Positions 33,350-52,362 of a stretch of 64,000 nucleotides of DNA are shown in pieces. The translations under genes and the position numbers were made by a program. The notes below the pieces were generated by a model. The model saw only the letters and a list, made by a program, of their open reading frames with translations. It ran no database searches and was not told the origin of the DNA. The stretch is from Pyrus communis (lineage: Eukaryota; Streptophyta; Magnoliopsida; Rosales; Rosaceae), in assembly GCF_963583255.1 (NCBI RefSeq), contig NC_084803.1, positions 11,072,122-11,136,121 of the forward strand. The letters are read 5' to 3'. Positions within the stretch are counted from its first letter, which is position 1. The number at the start of each line of letters is the position of its first letter.

Positions 33350-34299
33350 TACGCGCCCTTATGGACTCCGAATTTGCAATTTTGGATCATCCATCAAAAA
33401 GTAGCTAGGTGGTTTCTTTTTAGTCCATAAACTGAACCATATATACACAGGGCTTGGCTGGACAATCATCAAACTGAAAGTAATCTTTACTTCATCACGC
33501 TCTCAAACTCGTTTCTTGGGGGTCAAGAAAAGTTCAAGTTGTCTTCAGGGGAGGAAAATGAGTTTGATTGCTAGTTGTACATGGTGTGGACTACCAAGGG
33601 CACCTTGCTGACAAATACAAAACCGGCGGTTGGCTAGCCGTGGTCACACTTACAAATTTATAAAAACTGTGTTTCTTATATGTTCTTACTATGTACAATC
33701 TGAGTAGATGCGTCTTGGGGTTTTAACAGATTTTTCAAAGGGACGAGATACCAAGTTCGAATCTCCAATCTCCATTGACCAAAATAGAACCAGGACTAAA
33801 CACCATTATCCCGCCATCCCTCACCACCTGGGCTACTTTGTCTAAAGTGCTCAATATTCATCAGTCATAACACAAAAACAAACAGCCTGAAGAAAAAAAA
33901 ACGTCCTGCCCTAATCCAATCGATGAATTTTAAAACACGAACAGTATAACATATCAGCAAAAAAATCAACACCAAAATTTGAGATTTGTAGAGGGCGATA
34001 CTAAAAAGCAAAAGACCACATTCATATAAAACTAGGGCATACTGATCCATTAAACTGGGATTCTGGATCACATACTTTTACAAAATGTGGTTGCTCTGTA
34101 AATCTGGGAGAGAATATTCCTAACTCAAAAGAAAAAAAGAAAACAAAAGAAAGAGCCATAATCCTCCAAAAGCAACCATTTGGTTAATCACTTAATATCC
34201 AACATGTAACCGAAGTCTTCAGCAACTATTTCTGCACCTTTTATCTATTAACATTACTACCCTCTATGTAAATATTACCCAAGGTGTTCCTGCAGATCT
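33350..34299. other. Spacer between convergent carrier and helicase genes
   Basis: Probable overlapping 3' UTR territory of two convergent genes. No further gene seen. Confidence 0.5.
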
Positions 34300-37284
<2,985 letters not shown>

Positions 37285-37358
37285 CTGTGATGGTTTTTTT
37301 CTGTAAAACAAATTCTCAGATGAAAAATGGAGATAAAACGAAAGATCTTATACAAATG

Positions 37359-37377
37359 TAGAGAGAGAGAGAGAGAT
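37359..37377. repeat. Short (GA)n tract in the helicase leader
   Basis: GA repeat upstream of the helicase ATG, followed around 37495-37545 by a TC-rich stretch. A polypyrimidine/polypurine leader is common in plant promoters. Confidence 0.8.
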
Positions 37378-37741
37378 TAAGGTTTCGGGGAGCCGTACGG
37401 ACGGAGGTTTGGCTCGAATATCGAAAATGGTGTAGGTATTTTAGAGAGATAAAGCACGATGGAGACGATGAGAGAAAAGGATGCAGTGACAGTGTGTAGT
37501 AAAATCACTCTCTTTCTCTCTCTTGTTTCTCTTTCTCTCTCTGAAATACGTACACCATTTTCGCACGATGGCGCGATGGAGAGATGGATGGTTTTTTCGC
37601 ACGTTCATTTAATGCGCGCATGCTGAGCCCGCGAATTTTTGTTCGCCGATTTTTATTCTTTTTTGTTTTTCTCAACGGCCCTGGTTTCGTGTGACGTGGA
37701 GGCCTTTTTAGGATCCCTTTTAATTGGGTATTACGTATTCA

Positions 37742-37926
37742 GAGAGGATCCTCCCGCACTTGGATTCTGTCATGAGTTAATAGAGAAGATTCTTCTTATC
37801 AATTATCCTAGATCGTTGAATTTTTATCCAACGGTTACAAATAGGGTATCTCTTTAAAGTTATAATAATTGTAGTCGTTGGATAAAAATTCAACGGTCCA
37901 GAATGATTGATGAAGAGGATCCTCTC
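37742..37926. mobile_element. Hairpin-type MITE
   Basis: Begins GAGAGGATCCTC and ends GAGGATCCTCTCC. The interior carries a long inverted repeat (TCGTTGAATTTTTATCCAACGG against CGTTGGATAAAAATTCAACGG). Non-coding. Confidence 0.7.
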
Positions 37927-37930
37927 CATT

Positions 37931-38130
37931 AGCTCAGGAGAGGATCCAAATCCGATCCTCCCGAATCATCTTTACATGATTTCAGAGATTCGTCAATCAC
38001 ATTCCTTCATTGTATATCATGCGATCAATTTTTTTCAGATACTGTTTATATTTAATTTTAAATAAAAAAATTTACAATGATTTATGACTGCACGATATAC
38101 AATAAACGAATGTTATTTGAGGATCCTCTC
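37931..38130. mobile_element. MITE related to the copy at 19971-20192
   Basis: Bounded by GGAGAGGATCC and GAGGATCCTCTC. It shares GTTTATATTTAATTTTAAAT and flanking order (GTATATCATGCGATCAATTT) with the earlier MITE, and lies directly next to the hairpin MITE. Confidence 0.7.
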
Positions 38131-38149
38131 TTTTTCGTATTGGAGAGAA

Positions 38150-38320
38150 ATTTTTCAGTGTGATTGAAATACAAGATAGTACACCACCTGTCATTATACA
38201 AATGATGAGATATGTGTATTAAAAAGTTAATAATTTAAAAAATAAAAATTTTCCACTATTTACATAAAAACATGTAATGTACCACCGTGTTCCCAATAAA
38301 ACAGTAACAAGGCCGATCGT
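38150..38320. repeat. Dispersed repeat, copy 1
   Basis: Shares wording with 53045-53195: a GTACACCAC block, CATTATACAAATG, a TATGTGT(A/G)TTAAAAAGTTAATAA block and a final TGTACCAC in inverted relation to the start. Looks like a small MITE. Confidence 0.6.
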
Positions 38321-39500
38321 TTCTCAAAAAAATATCTTTCAGGTGGTGATGTGGCTAGTTGCTATGCTGGGAATTGTAGGACGTTTTCGTGCTCTAACGC
38401 GCACTAAGAATGCGAAGTGAACTTCTGTATTGAGAAAACCAACCGCCATGAGCACTTCCAGCATGCTGGGTAGCCCCGTGGACAGGGAGCAAATCCAATC
38501 CAATTGCCTCCCAAACTAGCTCCAGCCCATTCGAGCAATTGGGTTAAGGGGGAGCCCATAGGAGAGGGTAGGCATGAGTTCAAGGCCCAAGTGCCTAAGG
38601 GCTTTGTGATGCAATGTTGATGTCAACATGGCGTCAGCCACGTTATAAAAAATTTTGCATCAGGTGAGTGCACCACACGCGTGCATGGGGGCGCATTACA
38701 GACAATATTTTAGGTGGTGGGGCATGCGCGTTATAGTCTGAAAGTGGTTGTTACTAGGTGCAACATGGCACCCTCTTAGCCGTTGGATTTCAATGGCTTT
38801 TTTTTCTGGACCGTTCAATTTCCAATGATAAAAAAAAAAAAAAAAAAAAAAAAAAAACAATAAAAATTTCAAAACTCCCCCAATAGCTAGATGACATGGC
38901 ACAATCTGAGCTATTCGATTCCAGATCAAGAATCCACGTTTTTGAACTTAAATTTTTTTTATTTTAAAAATGATATGTTACCGTTATGCCACGTGGCACA
39001 ATCTGAAGGGTTGGATTTCAAATTTTCTGTAATCTAATGGTAGAAATCCTAGTATAATAACACGTGGCATAACGAGACCGGTTAAAAATCCTATCCGAAA
39101 TTACAAATAAAATTATTTTTTATTAATAAAAAATACTAATATTTTATTACCTATTGTCATGGTTATTCAGTTTAGGAGTGGAGATGTAAAAGACAATTAT
39201 TGTTCATTAAAGCCAATTACTATTCAATAGAGGAGATTCAATTAACAATCGCCATAGAAGGCCTTCCTATAAGTGCTCTTACGTGCATGTTGTGACTTTT
39301 GGCTAAGTAGCTGTCCTAAACCCTATGTGGCCCCAATAATACTCTCTGAAGTTTCGTATTCCCTAAATGTTTTAACTGAATTCGAAATTTGACGATTAAA
39401 AAGTTTTGAGTATTTTATACTTTTAAAACATCTATAGACCTTTTTATAGAACAACTACATCATCACAAAATACGAATACAAATTACAAAGTCATATGGAG
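38321..39500. other. Repeat-rich spacer
   Basis: Non-coding. Contains a 29-base A-run (about 38829-38857) and paired phrases such as GCCGTTGGATTTC and CACGTGGCA(C/T)AA that suggest overlapping MITE-like fragments. No ends could be fixed. Confidence 0.4.
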
Positions 39501-39504
39501 ATAG

Positions 39505-39715
39505 AGTTTACAAGTTTGTTTGAAGTGCTTTTAAAATAGCTGAAAAAGTATTTAATAAAAATGTTTTTGAAACTAATACTTAGTAAAAATTCAAGTAAAT
39601 CTTGAAAAAACACTTAAAAGTACTTCATGGAAGAAGCAAGTGTTTTTGAAATCCAAAAACATTTTCTAAAAGCGCTTTTGGTCATATTAAAAACACTTTC
39701 AAACGAGTCATACAT
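39505..39715. mobile_element. MITE-like repeat with ~28-bp inverted ends
   Basis: Left TTTGTTTGAAGTGCTTTTAA and right TTAAAAACACTTTCAAACGA are imperfect inverted repeats. Related to the fragment at 19600-19755. Confidence 0.65.
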
Positions 39716-40204
39716 ATATCATTCCACCAGTTGTATGAAATACCACCAAATTCTGTATTCCGTTGCAAAAAGTTTGATGCTCGCTTTTGTGTACTCAAGT
39801 TCATCGATGTCACGAGCACTGTAGTTTGTATTCCTATCCACGGATGGTGACTCCATGAACGACGAGGTCAATACCTGTGATTGACTCATTGTGTGAATAA
39901 GCTAGATAGCCAGAGCAGTGTTCCACCCGCTTGCATGATAGTTCGAACTTAATCCCGCTGTATAATAGTTATGAATAGTTATTGACTCCCGGGAAAAGGT
40001 AGAAAAATGGAACCTACTATGGGGCATACATTAAATATGAAGAATGAATACAAAAGATTCAATCTTCATGCAGGGTAGAGATTTTACAGGATCGGATTGT
40101 GGCGTGGCATACTTTGATATGGACGCATATCAATTCCGTCTCGAGAAATCTTCGAAGAGTTCTATCCCGTCAGTAGAATGTCCGATTACCAGACATTTTC
40201 CTCA

Positions 40205-42602
40205 TTAAGTTTGTTCGGCCATTTCAGATCCAGTCAATAGATGCTTCTCTTCCTCCTCAAGTCTTTCCAACCATTTCAGTCCTAGATCACACCCGGCTTT
40301 CGCAGCAATCTGGAATCGTTCTCTTGCCATCTCTATGGGATCTGTTATGCTTTCCTTTCTGGCCAAAGGACCCCTCTTTGAAGCAAACTTCGTCACAGAT
40401 TCTGGGATTTCAGCACCTAAGACGTGCAATTTTATCATTAAGGGTAGAAAAATCATTACAAAATTGGCAAATGAAATGTAAATTCTTGGTGCTGCCGCAC
40501 TGTCATCTCCTATGAGGGAATGCAGAAAAATAAAATATAGCCATGCCAATTGTTCGACAGTTAGTGATAATATCACTATCCAGAACCCCCTTTTTTTTTT
40601 ATTTATAGAAAGATCGCAAAAAACTACCAGTAAAACTGTGAAACTCCCAAATCATCCTTCATAGTTACACATCCTTCATAGTTACACCAGCTATGAATAT
40701 GAGTGGACACCAAGTTTCACGTAAAACAAAAGAAGCGTGGTTGGAAGAACAGACCTCTAAGAAGAAGAGATCCAAATGCTATAGCTGCAGCAGCATGTCC
40801 CTGCATATATTAAAAGGAATAAAAGCAAAATGGTGCACTAGTCCAACGCGAGAGAGAGAGAGAGAGAGAGTTGCTACAACTAATAAATTATTTGGAGAAA
40901 CAAGGGTTTGGTATTACAAAGGCAAAATGCAACCATGTTTTGGATCATGAAACTTAAAACTCATTTTGGAAGTGGAAGAAAGTGTCTACTCAAGCCAAGA
41001 AATACGAAAGTGTTAATTTACTCGTCTATGTAAATGTCATAATAGCTCATCAAGTATTTCTAAGCCCGTTTCAAAGATCACCATTTTTACAAAACAAAAA
41101 TCTACAACTACTAAAGCAATTTAAGTTTGTTTAAACAATGTCCATTTTTCCATCACCAGTACTTAGTTTCCACCCACATGCATATCCCTTGTCGATGATC
41201 CATTGTTGAAACTGAGTAGGGAGTAGTAGGAGCTCGTTTACCTTATCTGATGCCCTATAGAAACACCATAACGCGGAAGCCATATCTTTTTTCACGCAGT
41301 CTCCCGTCAGATACACAGAACCCAGAAGGTAAAGAGCACCTGGATGCAACTAGAACATAGCGAGCTCAAGTAAGGCTTTGAACCACATTTCAGAATCATT
41401 ATAATTTGTATCTGCATTGTGAAAATATACCTGGTCAACAGCCTTCTCTATATAATGGAAAGCTTGCTGATCTGACTGGACGTATTCATTCTAACGGAAA
41501 ACCAAAACAGTTGGAAAATCAGTAATAGGGGTGAACTCAAGAACGGAAATCACTAAACTTCATAGATTTTGAAAACATAAACTATCGTTAAGAAAGCTAA
41601 ACTGATCCATACCAAAAATAAATAAATAAATACAAAACTTCTATACTTCAAGTACAAACTTCTTAGAATTCTTACATCAACTCTAAGACGACAACCGAGT
41701 TCGTACTGTGCATCCGGATCACCCATATCCGCTGCTTCAACTAACAAGGCAGCTCCTCTGTTATGACAAAAAAGACGAAAATATAACTTACATGACCTAC
41801 TTTTCCTGTTCGTTTATTTTTTTTTTCTTATCAAATGCTTATCCAGGTGCTCTAAAATACAATACAGTGTAGTAATGTAGGGAATGCAGACCATCACCAT
41901 CAGTGAAGCAACACGAAAAACACCTAAACGAATCGATTAAAACTCCGAGAAATCACACTTACATAGCTTTGCAGGCTCCCGGGACATGGTATTTCAAATG
42001 CAATTTGGACAACCAATACCTGGCATGGGTATTCGAATTGTCAGCCTCCAAAGCCAACTCAAAATTCTCCTTTGCTGCCTGATACAAATTCAAACAATAA
42101 AAACTTTAAAATAAAATTTAAAAAAAATAAATTCATAAACAAAAAAAAAAAAAAAAAAATTCACAAATGGGGTTTGAGAAAAATACATAATTTACGTCAA
42201 AAATTAAAAATTAAATCCAAATCCATAAACAAAAATACAAATTCACAGATGGGGTTAGAGCAAATACACAATTAACATCAGAAAATAAATTAAAAATTAC
42301 CCGTAAGAGAGGGATGAGGCGGCGATCGTTGAGCTCGCAGTAATCGATGACTCGGTCGACTTCCTTAAGGGCACTCCAGCCTTTGGCTATCAACTCCATC
42401 GCCTTCTTGTTCCTGCTGTGCATCTCTCTCTGCAAAACAACCAAACCCATAAATGGTGATATAAGCAGATGGAACTATAAGTGAGAGATTCGGCCGGAAT
42501 GTAAGCTTGGGAGAGTGAGAAATGTGTACGGACTCGTTGGTTGAATTGGGTGAGTCCATTGGGAGGTTTCAGTCTGAGCTTCTTCAGCAGTTGCCTCTGC
42601 AT
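40205..42602 (-). CDS. Sel1-like repeat protein
   Basis: Eight exons on the minus strand: 42534-42602, 42301-42429, 41963-42078, 41676-41757, 41431-41490, 41242-41349, 40755-40800 and 40205-40416, giving 822 nt, 273 aa, GT-AG throughout. The start is [20 protein letters not shown], basic and amphipathic, possibly a mitochondrial presequence. Helical repeats follow with Sel1 spacing: [75 protein letters not shown] and [16 protein letters not shown]. The C-terminal ~70 aa include [28 protein letters not shown]. Sel1 repeats are TPR-like scaffolds for protein contacts; the partner cannot be named. It is far smaller than HRD3/SEL1L, so it is not that ERAD factor. Confidence 0.88.
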
Positions 42603-42640
42603 CGTCTGTGTACCGTGTGAGTTCTAGAGTGAGAGCGAGT

Positions 42641-42662
42641 GAGAGAGAGAGAGAGAGAGAGG
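42641..42662. repeat. (GA)n microsatellite in the Sel1-protein leader
   Basis: About 10 GA units upstream of the ATG at 42602 (minus-strand gene), in the presumed 5' UTR. Confidence 0.9.
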
Positions 42663-43126
42663 AAGAAAAAATTAGAGTGAGAGAGGGTTGGTGGAGGCGA
42701 TGGGACGGAGTAGCGGCGAAGGTTTTGGCGGAGGAGAAAGACGGTTGAGAGGGGAGAACAGGAGTGATTGATTCAAAGTAGTAATTTTCCTACCGAGTAC
42801 GAAATCCGGGTCTTTCTGACCCGGATGTAATTAAAACTCAAGATTTATCTCATCCTTTCAGCCTAAAAGTAATTGGGCTTCGGTCCTTTTTGGCCTGTTA
42901 CAAATCGAGGCCCGTGACCCATAAAGTCCCGCAGCGCAAACACGGCGATCAAAAGTTTTTTGGTTGAGAGGTGTTATCACACTCATTTTTACTTTTCTTA
43001 TAGTCTATGTTAATTTTTATTTTTTGATATTCTTCAAATCATTTGATCCGACATCGAAAATTGAGAGAATTGTATGGGAGATAAAAAACGAGTATGTGGA
43101 TAGTACCACTCTTTTAGTTATGTATG

Positions 43127-43626
43127 TGTTGGAGCAAGATTTCTCACAAGAAGAAATGCCTCTACAAATTCGTTGACCACAATCCTCACGTTCGCCGAAT
43201 CCTTCGCTAGAGATGCCACCGAATAGTCTTCTTCAGTAGCTTGCCCGGGTGGTACCTGGAAGAGATACTCCGACGCTCAAGTCAATCGATTGATTTTCTA
43301 TTCTCTGGATCTTCTCGGGTTCTGATTACGTACCTTGTTCTTTGGCTCCTCTCCCTATTTATAGGATTGCATGCTTGAGGATCAAGCACCACAACCAATC
43401 CTCCTTTCCCACTTCTTTAGTGGTCATCTGTCATATGACTGCATACTTTGGGAACAAGTACCACGACCTATCGCCCTCTCCCACTTCTCCTCCATAGTGG
43501 GGTAGTTATCTAAGCACGTTCCCTTATGTCCGTATATTTCTTGTGGGCTTTTTACCTTGCACAACACTTTCCCCTTTGATGATTGGTAGTGGCCCATGAG
43601 TCGAAACTAGATTTTATCCTCCCACA
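43127..43626 (-). mobile_element. Solo LTR (500 bp) with 5-bp target-site duplication GTATG
   Basis: Starts TGTTGGAGC and ends CCTCCCACA, flanked by GTATG at 43122-43126 and 43627-43631. No internal retrotransposon sequence is present. On the minus strand there is a CCTATAAATAGGG TATA box in mid-element, so transcription polarity is minus. It lies between the divergent Sel1-repeat and ethanolamine kinase genes. Confidence 0.88.
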
Positions 43627-43631
43627 GTATG

Positions 43632-44770
43632 ACACAAAAATATAAAAGCATTAAAGCGCCTAGGAGAAAACCACTTCAAAGTGTTTTTTCATAAATAACT
43701 TGAGTTTTTGATAAAACTTTTAACATGTTAATATTTCAAGTAAAAAAACGCTTATGAGGATAATATTTCATAGACAGTAAATCTATTAGCAAACTTTATT
43801 TTAACCGAGATAACTAAAATAGTATGTTTACAATTATACACTTGAATTCGAATATTTCACAACACTAAAATTATTTAAAATATTTTCGCATTACCAAATG
43901 TGATGAAACTTCTAAACACGAACTCTCTCGTTCACACTACCAATACTATGACATTTCTAAAATCATTTGCTTTCACATTACCTATTTGATGAAATTTCTC
44001 GTCGTCCACACCGCATACTTCCAAATTGCCAGTTCAACACCTATCGCTGACACATGTCATATTGAATAAACACTAGGCCAAATCGCAAACCGGAATTCAA
44101 CACTTGGCAAACTATAAGTGGCTCACCTCACTTATAATTAATTATTCATATCAATAAATTTATATATTTCTGTTATTTATTTGGTTTCCTCTTTGTTGGG
44201 AACATCACATAAAGTCTAGGATGTGTTTACGAATTCCATATGTTCATACATATACATATTCCTAACTTTACAATATAATCTCTATAAATTTATTTTTTTA
44301 ATTCGACTAATTCCTCATAAACGTAAGTATAGCGAACTTTCTCATCTTGTAATTAAGTTAAATCTCTATATTAAATTTAAATACGAGTTGTATAACCAAT
44401 ACGCGATTGATTCCTTCTAATACAAGTCATGGGTTCCCAATTTATACAAGTAATTTGAATATTAATTTTTTTATCGTTTGAACAAAATTATACAAGTCAT
44501 CGACTAATTCCTCATAAAATATTGTTTTTCGGAGTCGACCACATAGGATCTTGCTTTTTCTTGATAGGACCACGTGTCGGTCTTCTAACATAACAGGACA
44601 CACGTGGCAAAAGATAAATTGTCGGAAGCCCAAGTCGGTCATTCCACAATCCACATCACCCGGTTAAACAGGAGCTTTGGAAATTTCGGTTGTACATTCG
44701 GAAAGAGTAGTTGCGTTTGAAAATTAAAGCAAAAAATTCAGCCAAAAGAAAAAAAAAAAATCAGAGAGAA
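43632..44770. other. AT-rich spacer and promoter of the ethanolamine kinase gene
   Basis: No ORF with recognisable content. G-box-like CACGTGTC (about 44571) and CACACGTGGC (about 44599) occur 170-200 bp before the ATG at 44771. Confidence 0.45.
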
Positions 44771-48153
<3,383 letters not shown>

Positions 48154-48725
48154 GTAGGTGTTGGTATGTGATGAAATTGTAGGGAGATTATTATTTTTTT
48201 TTATACCAATTTTGGAAATGTTGTATTCTTTTGTAGCCAATTGTTAGATGAAAAATGAAAACAAACATGAACAAATAATTGGCATTCAGGAGCTTCCCGA
48301 AGCAGTGTAATGCAGAAACTTATGTATCTGATATGTGTAATGTTTTTCTGTCCTCGGATTCATGTACAACAGTTTTGAGTTTTCGTGATTAAATTTCTCG
48401 AATTTTAGATCACCGAGAGAGGTGGCAGATCTCATAATTGTTGTTCGTTTAAGCGCAGCGATATGAAAGAAAAGGAACAGTTGCACATAGCAACGAGCAT
48501 GTGTATCGTATATGTGAGTAAGTAAGTTCACCAAAACAAACATTGTCGAACACCTAGCACATGGTACACAAGTATATATACCGATGGACTTTAGAATCCC
48601 TGTCGTCAGACAGGGCGAAGCCTCTAGGCTTCAACATTACATATGCAGTCCATCGAATCATGAAATTTTCAGAAACATACGAACCAGAAGAGTGAACCTT
48701 TGAATTTGATACAAATTTACAGTTT
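48154..48725. other. Spacer between convergent kinase and F-box genes
   Basis: Only 572 bases; probably the two 3' UTRs. Confidence 0.5.
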
Positions 48726-50934
48726 CTAAACTTGAAGAACCTGGCAGTGAACTATGTGACTTTTAAGGCGGTTCCTGCCGGCGAGGTTTGACCACAGATT
48801 CGTGACCAAGGTCCTGAACTGCCCTTTACCTGCTATAGTTTCCCACAGATATTCAGCACTTGCCTGGCCAACATCGCTGGATTTCGAAACATCAACCAGC
48901 GAGATGCTCATGTTATTCCGAATGATGCAAAGTTTACCATTGAGGGGAACAAGGGAAGCTGCCTCCAAAGCCTTAGAATTACCCAAATGCATCTTGCTGT
49001 CAATATGCTTGCTCCAAGAATCCGTCGCTTTGTCATAAACTCTAAGTTTGCAGCCATCTTTGCATTCCGAAGCATAGAGATGCCCGTTTAAAGCAACACT
49101 TGGATTCCTCCAGCCTGCAACCATTCCGTCATACACAGAGTACCAGCTGTCGTTTTCTGGTTGGTAGACCTCGCTCAAAACTTGTCGATGAGACCCTAAC
49201 CCCTTCAAGAACCATTTGCCTTCGTAAATAACCCCAATGTAGGGAGCCATTGCGGTGCTCATCTCTGAAATGAAGGACCATCTATTCTTGTTGGGATCAT
49301 AGACTTCAGCTGATTTCAGGGACCGATGCATTCCCTCATTCTCCCCACCGGCAACATACAAGCAGTTATTTATAACGCACGAGCCAAAGAAATGGCGCCG
49401 CCGAAGCATATCTGGGGCACGGTGCCATTTATTGGTCCTGGCATCATAAAAAATGACTCGCTTCATTGATCCCTTTAGCGGGTCTTTTCCTCCAAATAAA
49501 TACAGGTGACAGCCACCGAGTACAGCACAACCAAACCCTAGGGCTGCAGAATATTCTTTAGGGACAGGAGGGAGGGGTTGCCAGAGCTGGTATACGGGAT
49601 CAAAAGCATGCCAAGAGACTTTCCCTTCTCGATCTCTCTTAATTAAATATATCCATTCTTCTGCAATGCCAAGGTTCCTACGGAGGGAGTAAAAGAAGTT
49701 AGCAGCCAAAAGACGGTACCATCTTTTGCAAACCAGGCGGAGCTTACGATGCTCAACTCTTGGGACCCGAACTAGGCAAGCAACAGCAAGATCATCGGGG
49801 AGTCCAGGAAGCAGAGGGGATTGAATGCGGCTACTCTCACCACGCGAAGGCTTACTCCTAGTTGGATGAATGGATGATTTAATGTCGGGTTGAAGACAGA
49901 GCTTTGCCCCAGGGACATACTTTTTAGCTCCAGCAACAGTTTTAAGGCCAGCATCTACTCTACATAAGCAAGCTGTTGAATCAACCTGCAAAGCGAAATG
50001 TATATTACTTAAACAATCAACCAGGCCATTTTACTTTGGAAATACGGCAACTCCACAAATGCATTATGCAAACACAGTTTCCCAGATCTCGTGGTAAGTC
50101 GTTACCACGAGGGAGCAGGTGGCATGGATAATCTTCCATCATTTCTAATAATTTTCATGAACAACTAGCATGACGAACTCCTTTCAATATCACAAACGGG
50201 GGTACAACAGGTTTGCAGCCAATTAAACACATATGAAACTCATGCAAATGTAAATTATATATTTGAGCTATGACAAACTTAAAATCAGCACTCGGCAACA
50301 AGACAATCCTGGAAACAGAAACCAAAAGGATAAAAACAGAGTTGACAGGAGTATAGGTTTTGAATTAGCGAGAAGCCAAAATTTTCTTCTACAGGTACCA
50401 ACAAGTAGGAAGATTGTCTGTGTTGCAACCTTGTTGTTCACATGTTTGTCCTCCCTTAGTGTTTTTCGTTGCCTCTTACACCTTAGAACAGGCATGAAGG
50501 ATGTTTGCATTACTAGAGAAATTCCAAATTGGTTGGAAATGGAACCAATCCAACTGATATACGATTTCCGTTGAAGTTATTGGACAAAACATGCACTTTA
50601 TGATACACAATTTCCAAGCTCACAAAATATAAACTTTTCATCAACAATTAACCATACAACCAGCATTCTCCCTGGATTCAATGAAAGCTGACACAGCTGA
50701 ACTTCATCCACCATCCATTCACCTTCTTAATGTTTTTATTTTCCATAGTTACAACACTTATAACACACACACACACACACACATCAAAAGAAAAACCGGA
50801 GAATCGGACAATTCGAAATGTAAGAGTCAGAAAACGAAAGATCAGTAGGGCACAGTATAGGAAGCAAAACATGAAAAATGGTAGAATAAATGACAAGAGA
50901 AACTTACCAACGGAGGCTGTATCCTTCTGTCCAT
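48726..50934 (-). CDS. F-box/kelch-repeat protein (At1g55270-like)
   Basis: Two coding exons: a 27-nt first exon at 50908-50934 (MDRRIQPPL) and 48726-49985, joined in phase 0 across a 922-bp GT-AG intron, giving 428 aa. An uninterrupted frame to 49991 would suggest a start inside the intron, but the nine-codon exon restores the conserved plant N-terminus before VDSTACLCRVDAG. An F-box spans about 68-112 (LPGLPDDLAVACLVRVP, LRLVCKRWYRLL). Kelch blades follow with GG doublets (LYLFGGKD, LYVAGGENEG) and paired Tyr/Trp (YDPNKNRWSF, YDKATDSWSK). It would be the substrate receptor of an SCF ubiquitin ligase. From memory the Arabidopsis counterpart is SAGL1, which affects wax and phenylpropanoid control; the substrate here is inferred only. 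Confidence 0.94.
50762..50783. repeat. (CA)n microsatellite
   Basis: About 11 AC/CA units in the intron of the F-box/kelch gene. Confidence 0.9.
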
Positions 50935-51525
50935 CTTTTCTTCCTTTGAGGAACTTCCCAATACCAGCTTTTGTAGCAAAATAACGACACCTCAGAAATC
51001 AAATTACCAATCTCTCAATCATAATGTCCTACTTTTGAACCTAACCAAAACTTCAACTTCAAAAACTCCACCTCAAAATTCAAATCTTCAACTTTCAGCA
51101 GAAGAATCACAATCTGAAAACATCACAGGAAGAGGAACCCCAATTGGAAAACAACACAAACCCAACATTGTTCACTTCATCTCTCATCAAAACCAATAAA
51201 AAATAAAAAAACTCACTTGGAAAAAGCCTCCAAATTTTCAAAAATCACAACCCAAAACCTCCAAAGATCTCATATTTTCAACAAAAAGACGAAAAGGAAG
51301 AGAACCCAAAACCTCCAAATGCGAGGCAGCACAAAGAGTAGGAGGCAAATAGAGCAGTGGAGGAATAGATTGAGACCCCTCTCGCAAAAATGTCTCAGTG
51401 GAGTTTAGGGCCCATTTTTCACCTCAGCCGCACAACCCACCAAGCACAAGTGTTGAAAAAGAGAGAGAGAGAGGAAAAGGAAGGGGCAAACCAAAACCAT
51501 TATCAAACCAAGGATTGGAGGATTA

Positions 51526-51560
51526 TGGAAAGAAAGAAAGAAAGAAAGAAAGAGAGAAAG
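51526..51560. repeat. (AAAG)n microsatellite
   Basis: GAAA/AAAG tetranucleotide tract upstream of the F-box gene, next to purine-rich leader-like sequence. Confidence 0.85.
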
Positions 51561-52162
51561 AGAGGGTTTTGATTGAGAGTGATGACGATTTGGTGGTTGT
51601 TTTGTGAAAGAAATTGAAGTAATAATTAACAAACCAAAGATTGGAAGTTAGCTTTTGCTTTGAGACTTTGTGGAAAAGAGACTGGGAAATTTGAGGGTCA
51701 ATTTTTTTTTTTTTTAATTATACATTTAAAACTTTTTGTTAATAATAATACACAATTCCATATAATTTAATTTCTTCAAAGAAAAAAAAAGCACGAATCT
51801 CAACTGTTAACATATAAATTTGATCTCTACTAATTAATGAAATCTTCTTTGTCAATCAAAAGAGGGTGAAAAGATAAATTAATCTTCTATCACACAAAAA
51901 AAATAATGGGCAATAATGTAATTTCACATATCTAAATTTTACTGTTTTTTATTGAAGTCTCACCTACATGTGATGTTAAAATACCTCTAATATAAAAAAC
52001 TAAAAAATTAAAAAAAAAACCTCCCACTCTCCCATGTTCTCTCTCTCTCTCTCTCCCTCTCTCCTTCTCATTTTCTAAAAAAATATGTTCATACATACAA
52101 AGCGTGTAGGCAAATGCTAGTAAATTTTAAGAAACAAACAAAATTTATAAAACTACACAAAT

Positions 52163-52362
52163 AACTAGGTAATAATTTTTTTTTTTTTTAACAAATGATA
52201 TTATCTACCCTAAAGGAAAGAGAGTGGACTTAGCCTCACAATAGGCTAGCAATAATATGGTTCAAATTTGTGTTTGGCGAGAATTGAACCTAAGACCTCT
52301 CATTTACAAGTGATGAAAAATACTACTAAACTGTAGTACTAAGTGACAACTAGGTAACAATT
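52163..52362 (-). repeat. SINE with 15-bp target-site duplication
   Basis: The body 52178-52347 is the reverse complement of the SINE at 11794: B box GGTTCAATTCTC, terminal AGATAATATCATTTG and an A-tail on the minus strand. Flanking direct repeats AACTAGGTAATAATT (52163-52177) and AACTAGGTAACAATT (52348-52362) differ at one base. Confidence 0.88.

Noticed and set aside
40205..42602. HRD3/SEL1L identity for the Sel1-repeat gene
   Set aside because: The protein is only 273 aa, with no signal peptide or TM segment; HRD3 is several times longer.
42964..43176. 70-codon frame reaching into the solo LTR
   Set aside because: It crosses the LTR border at 43127, so it is a chance frame across two unrelated sequences.
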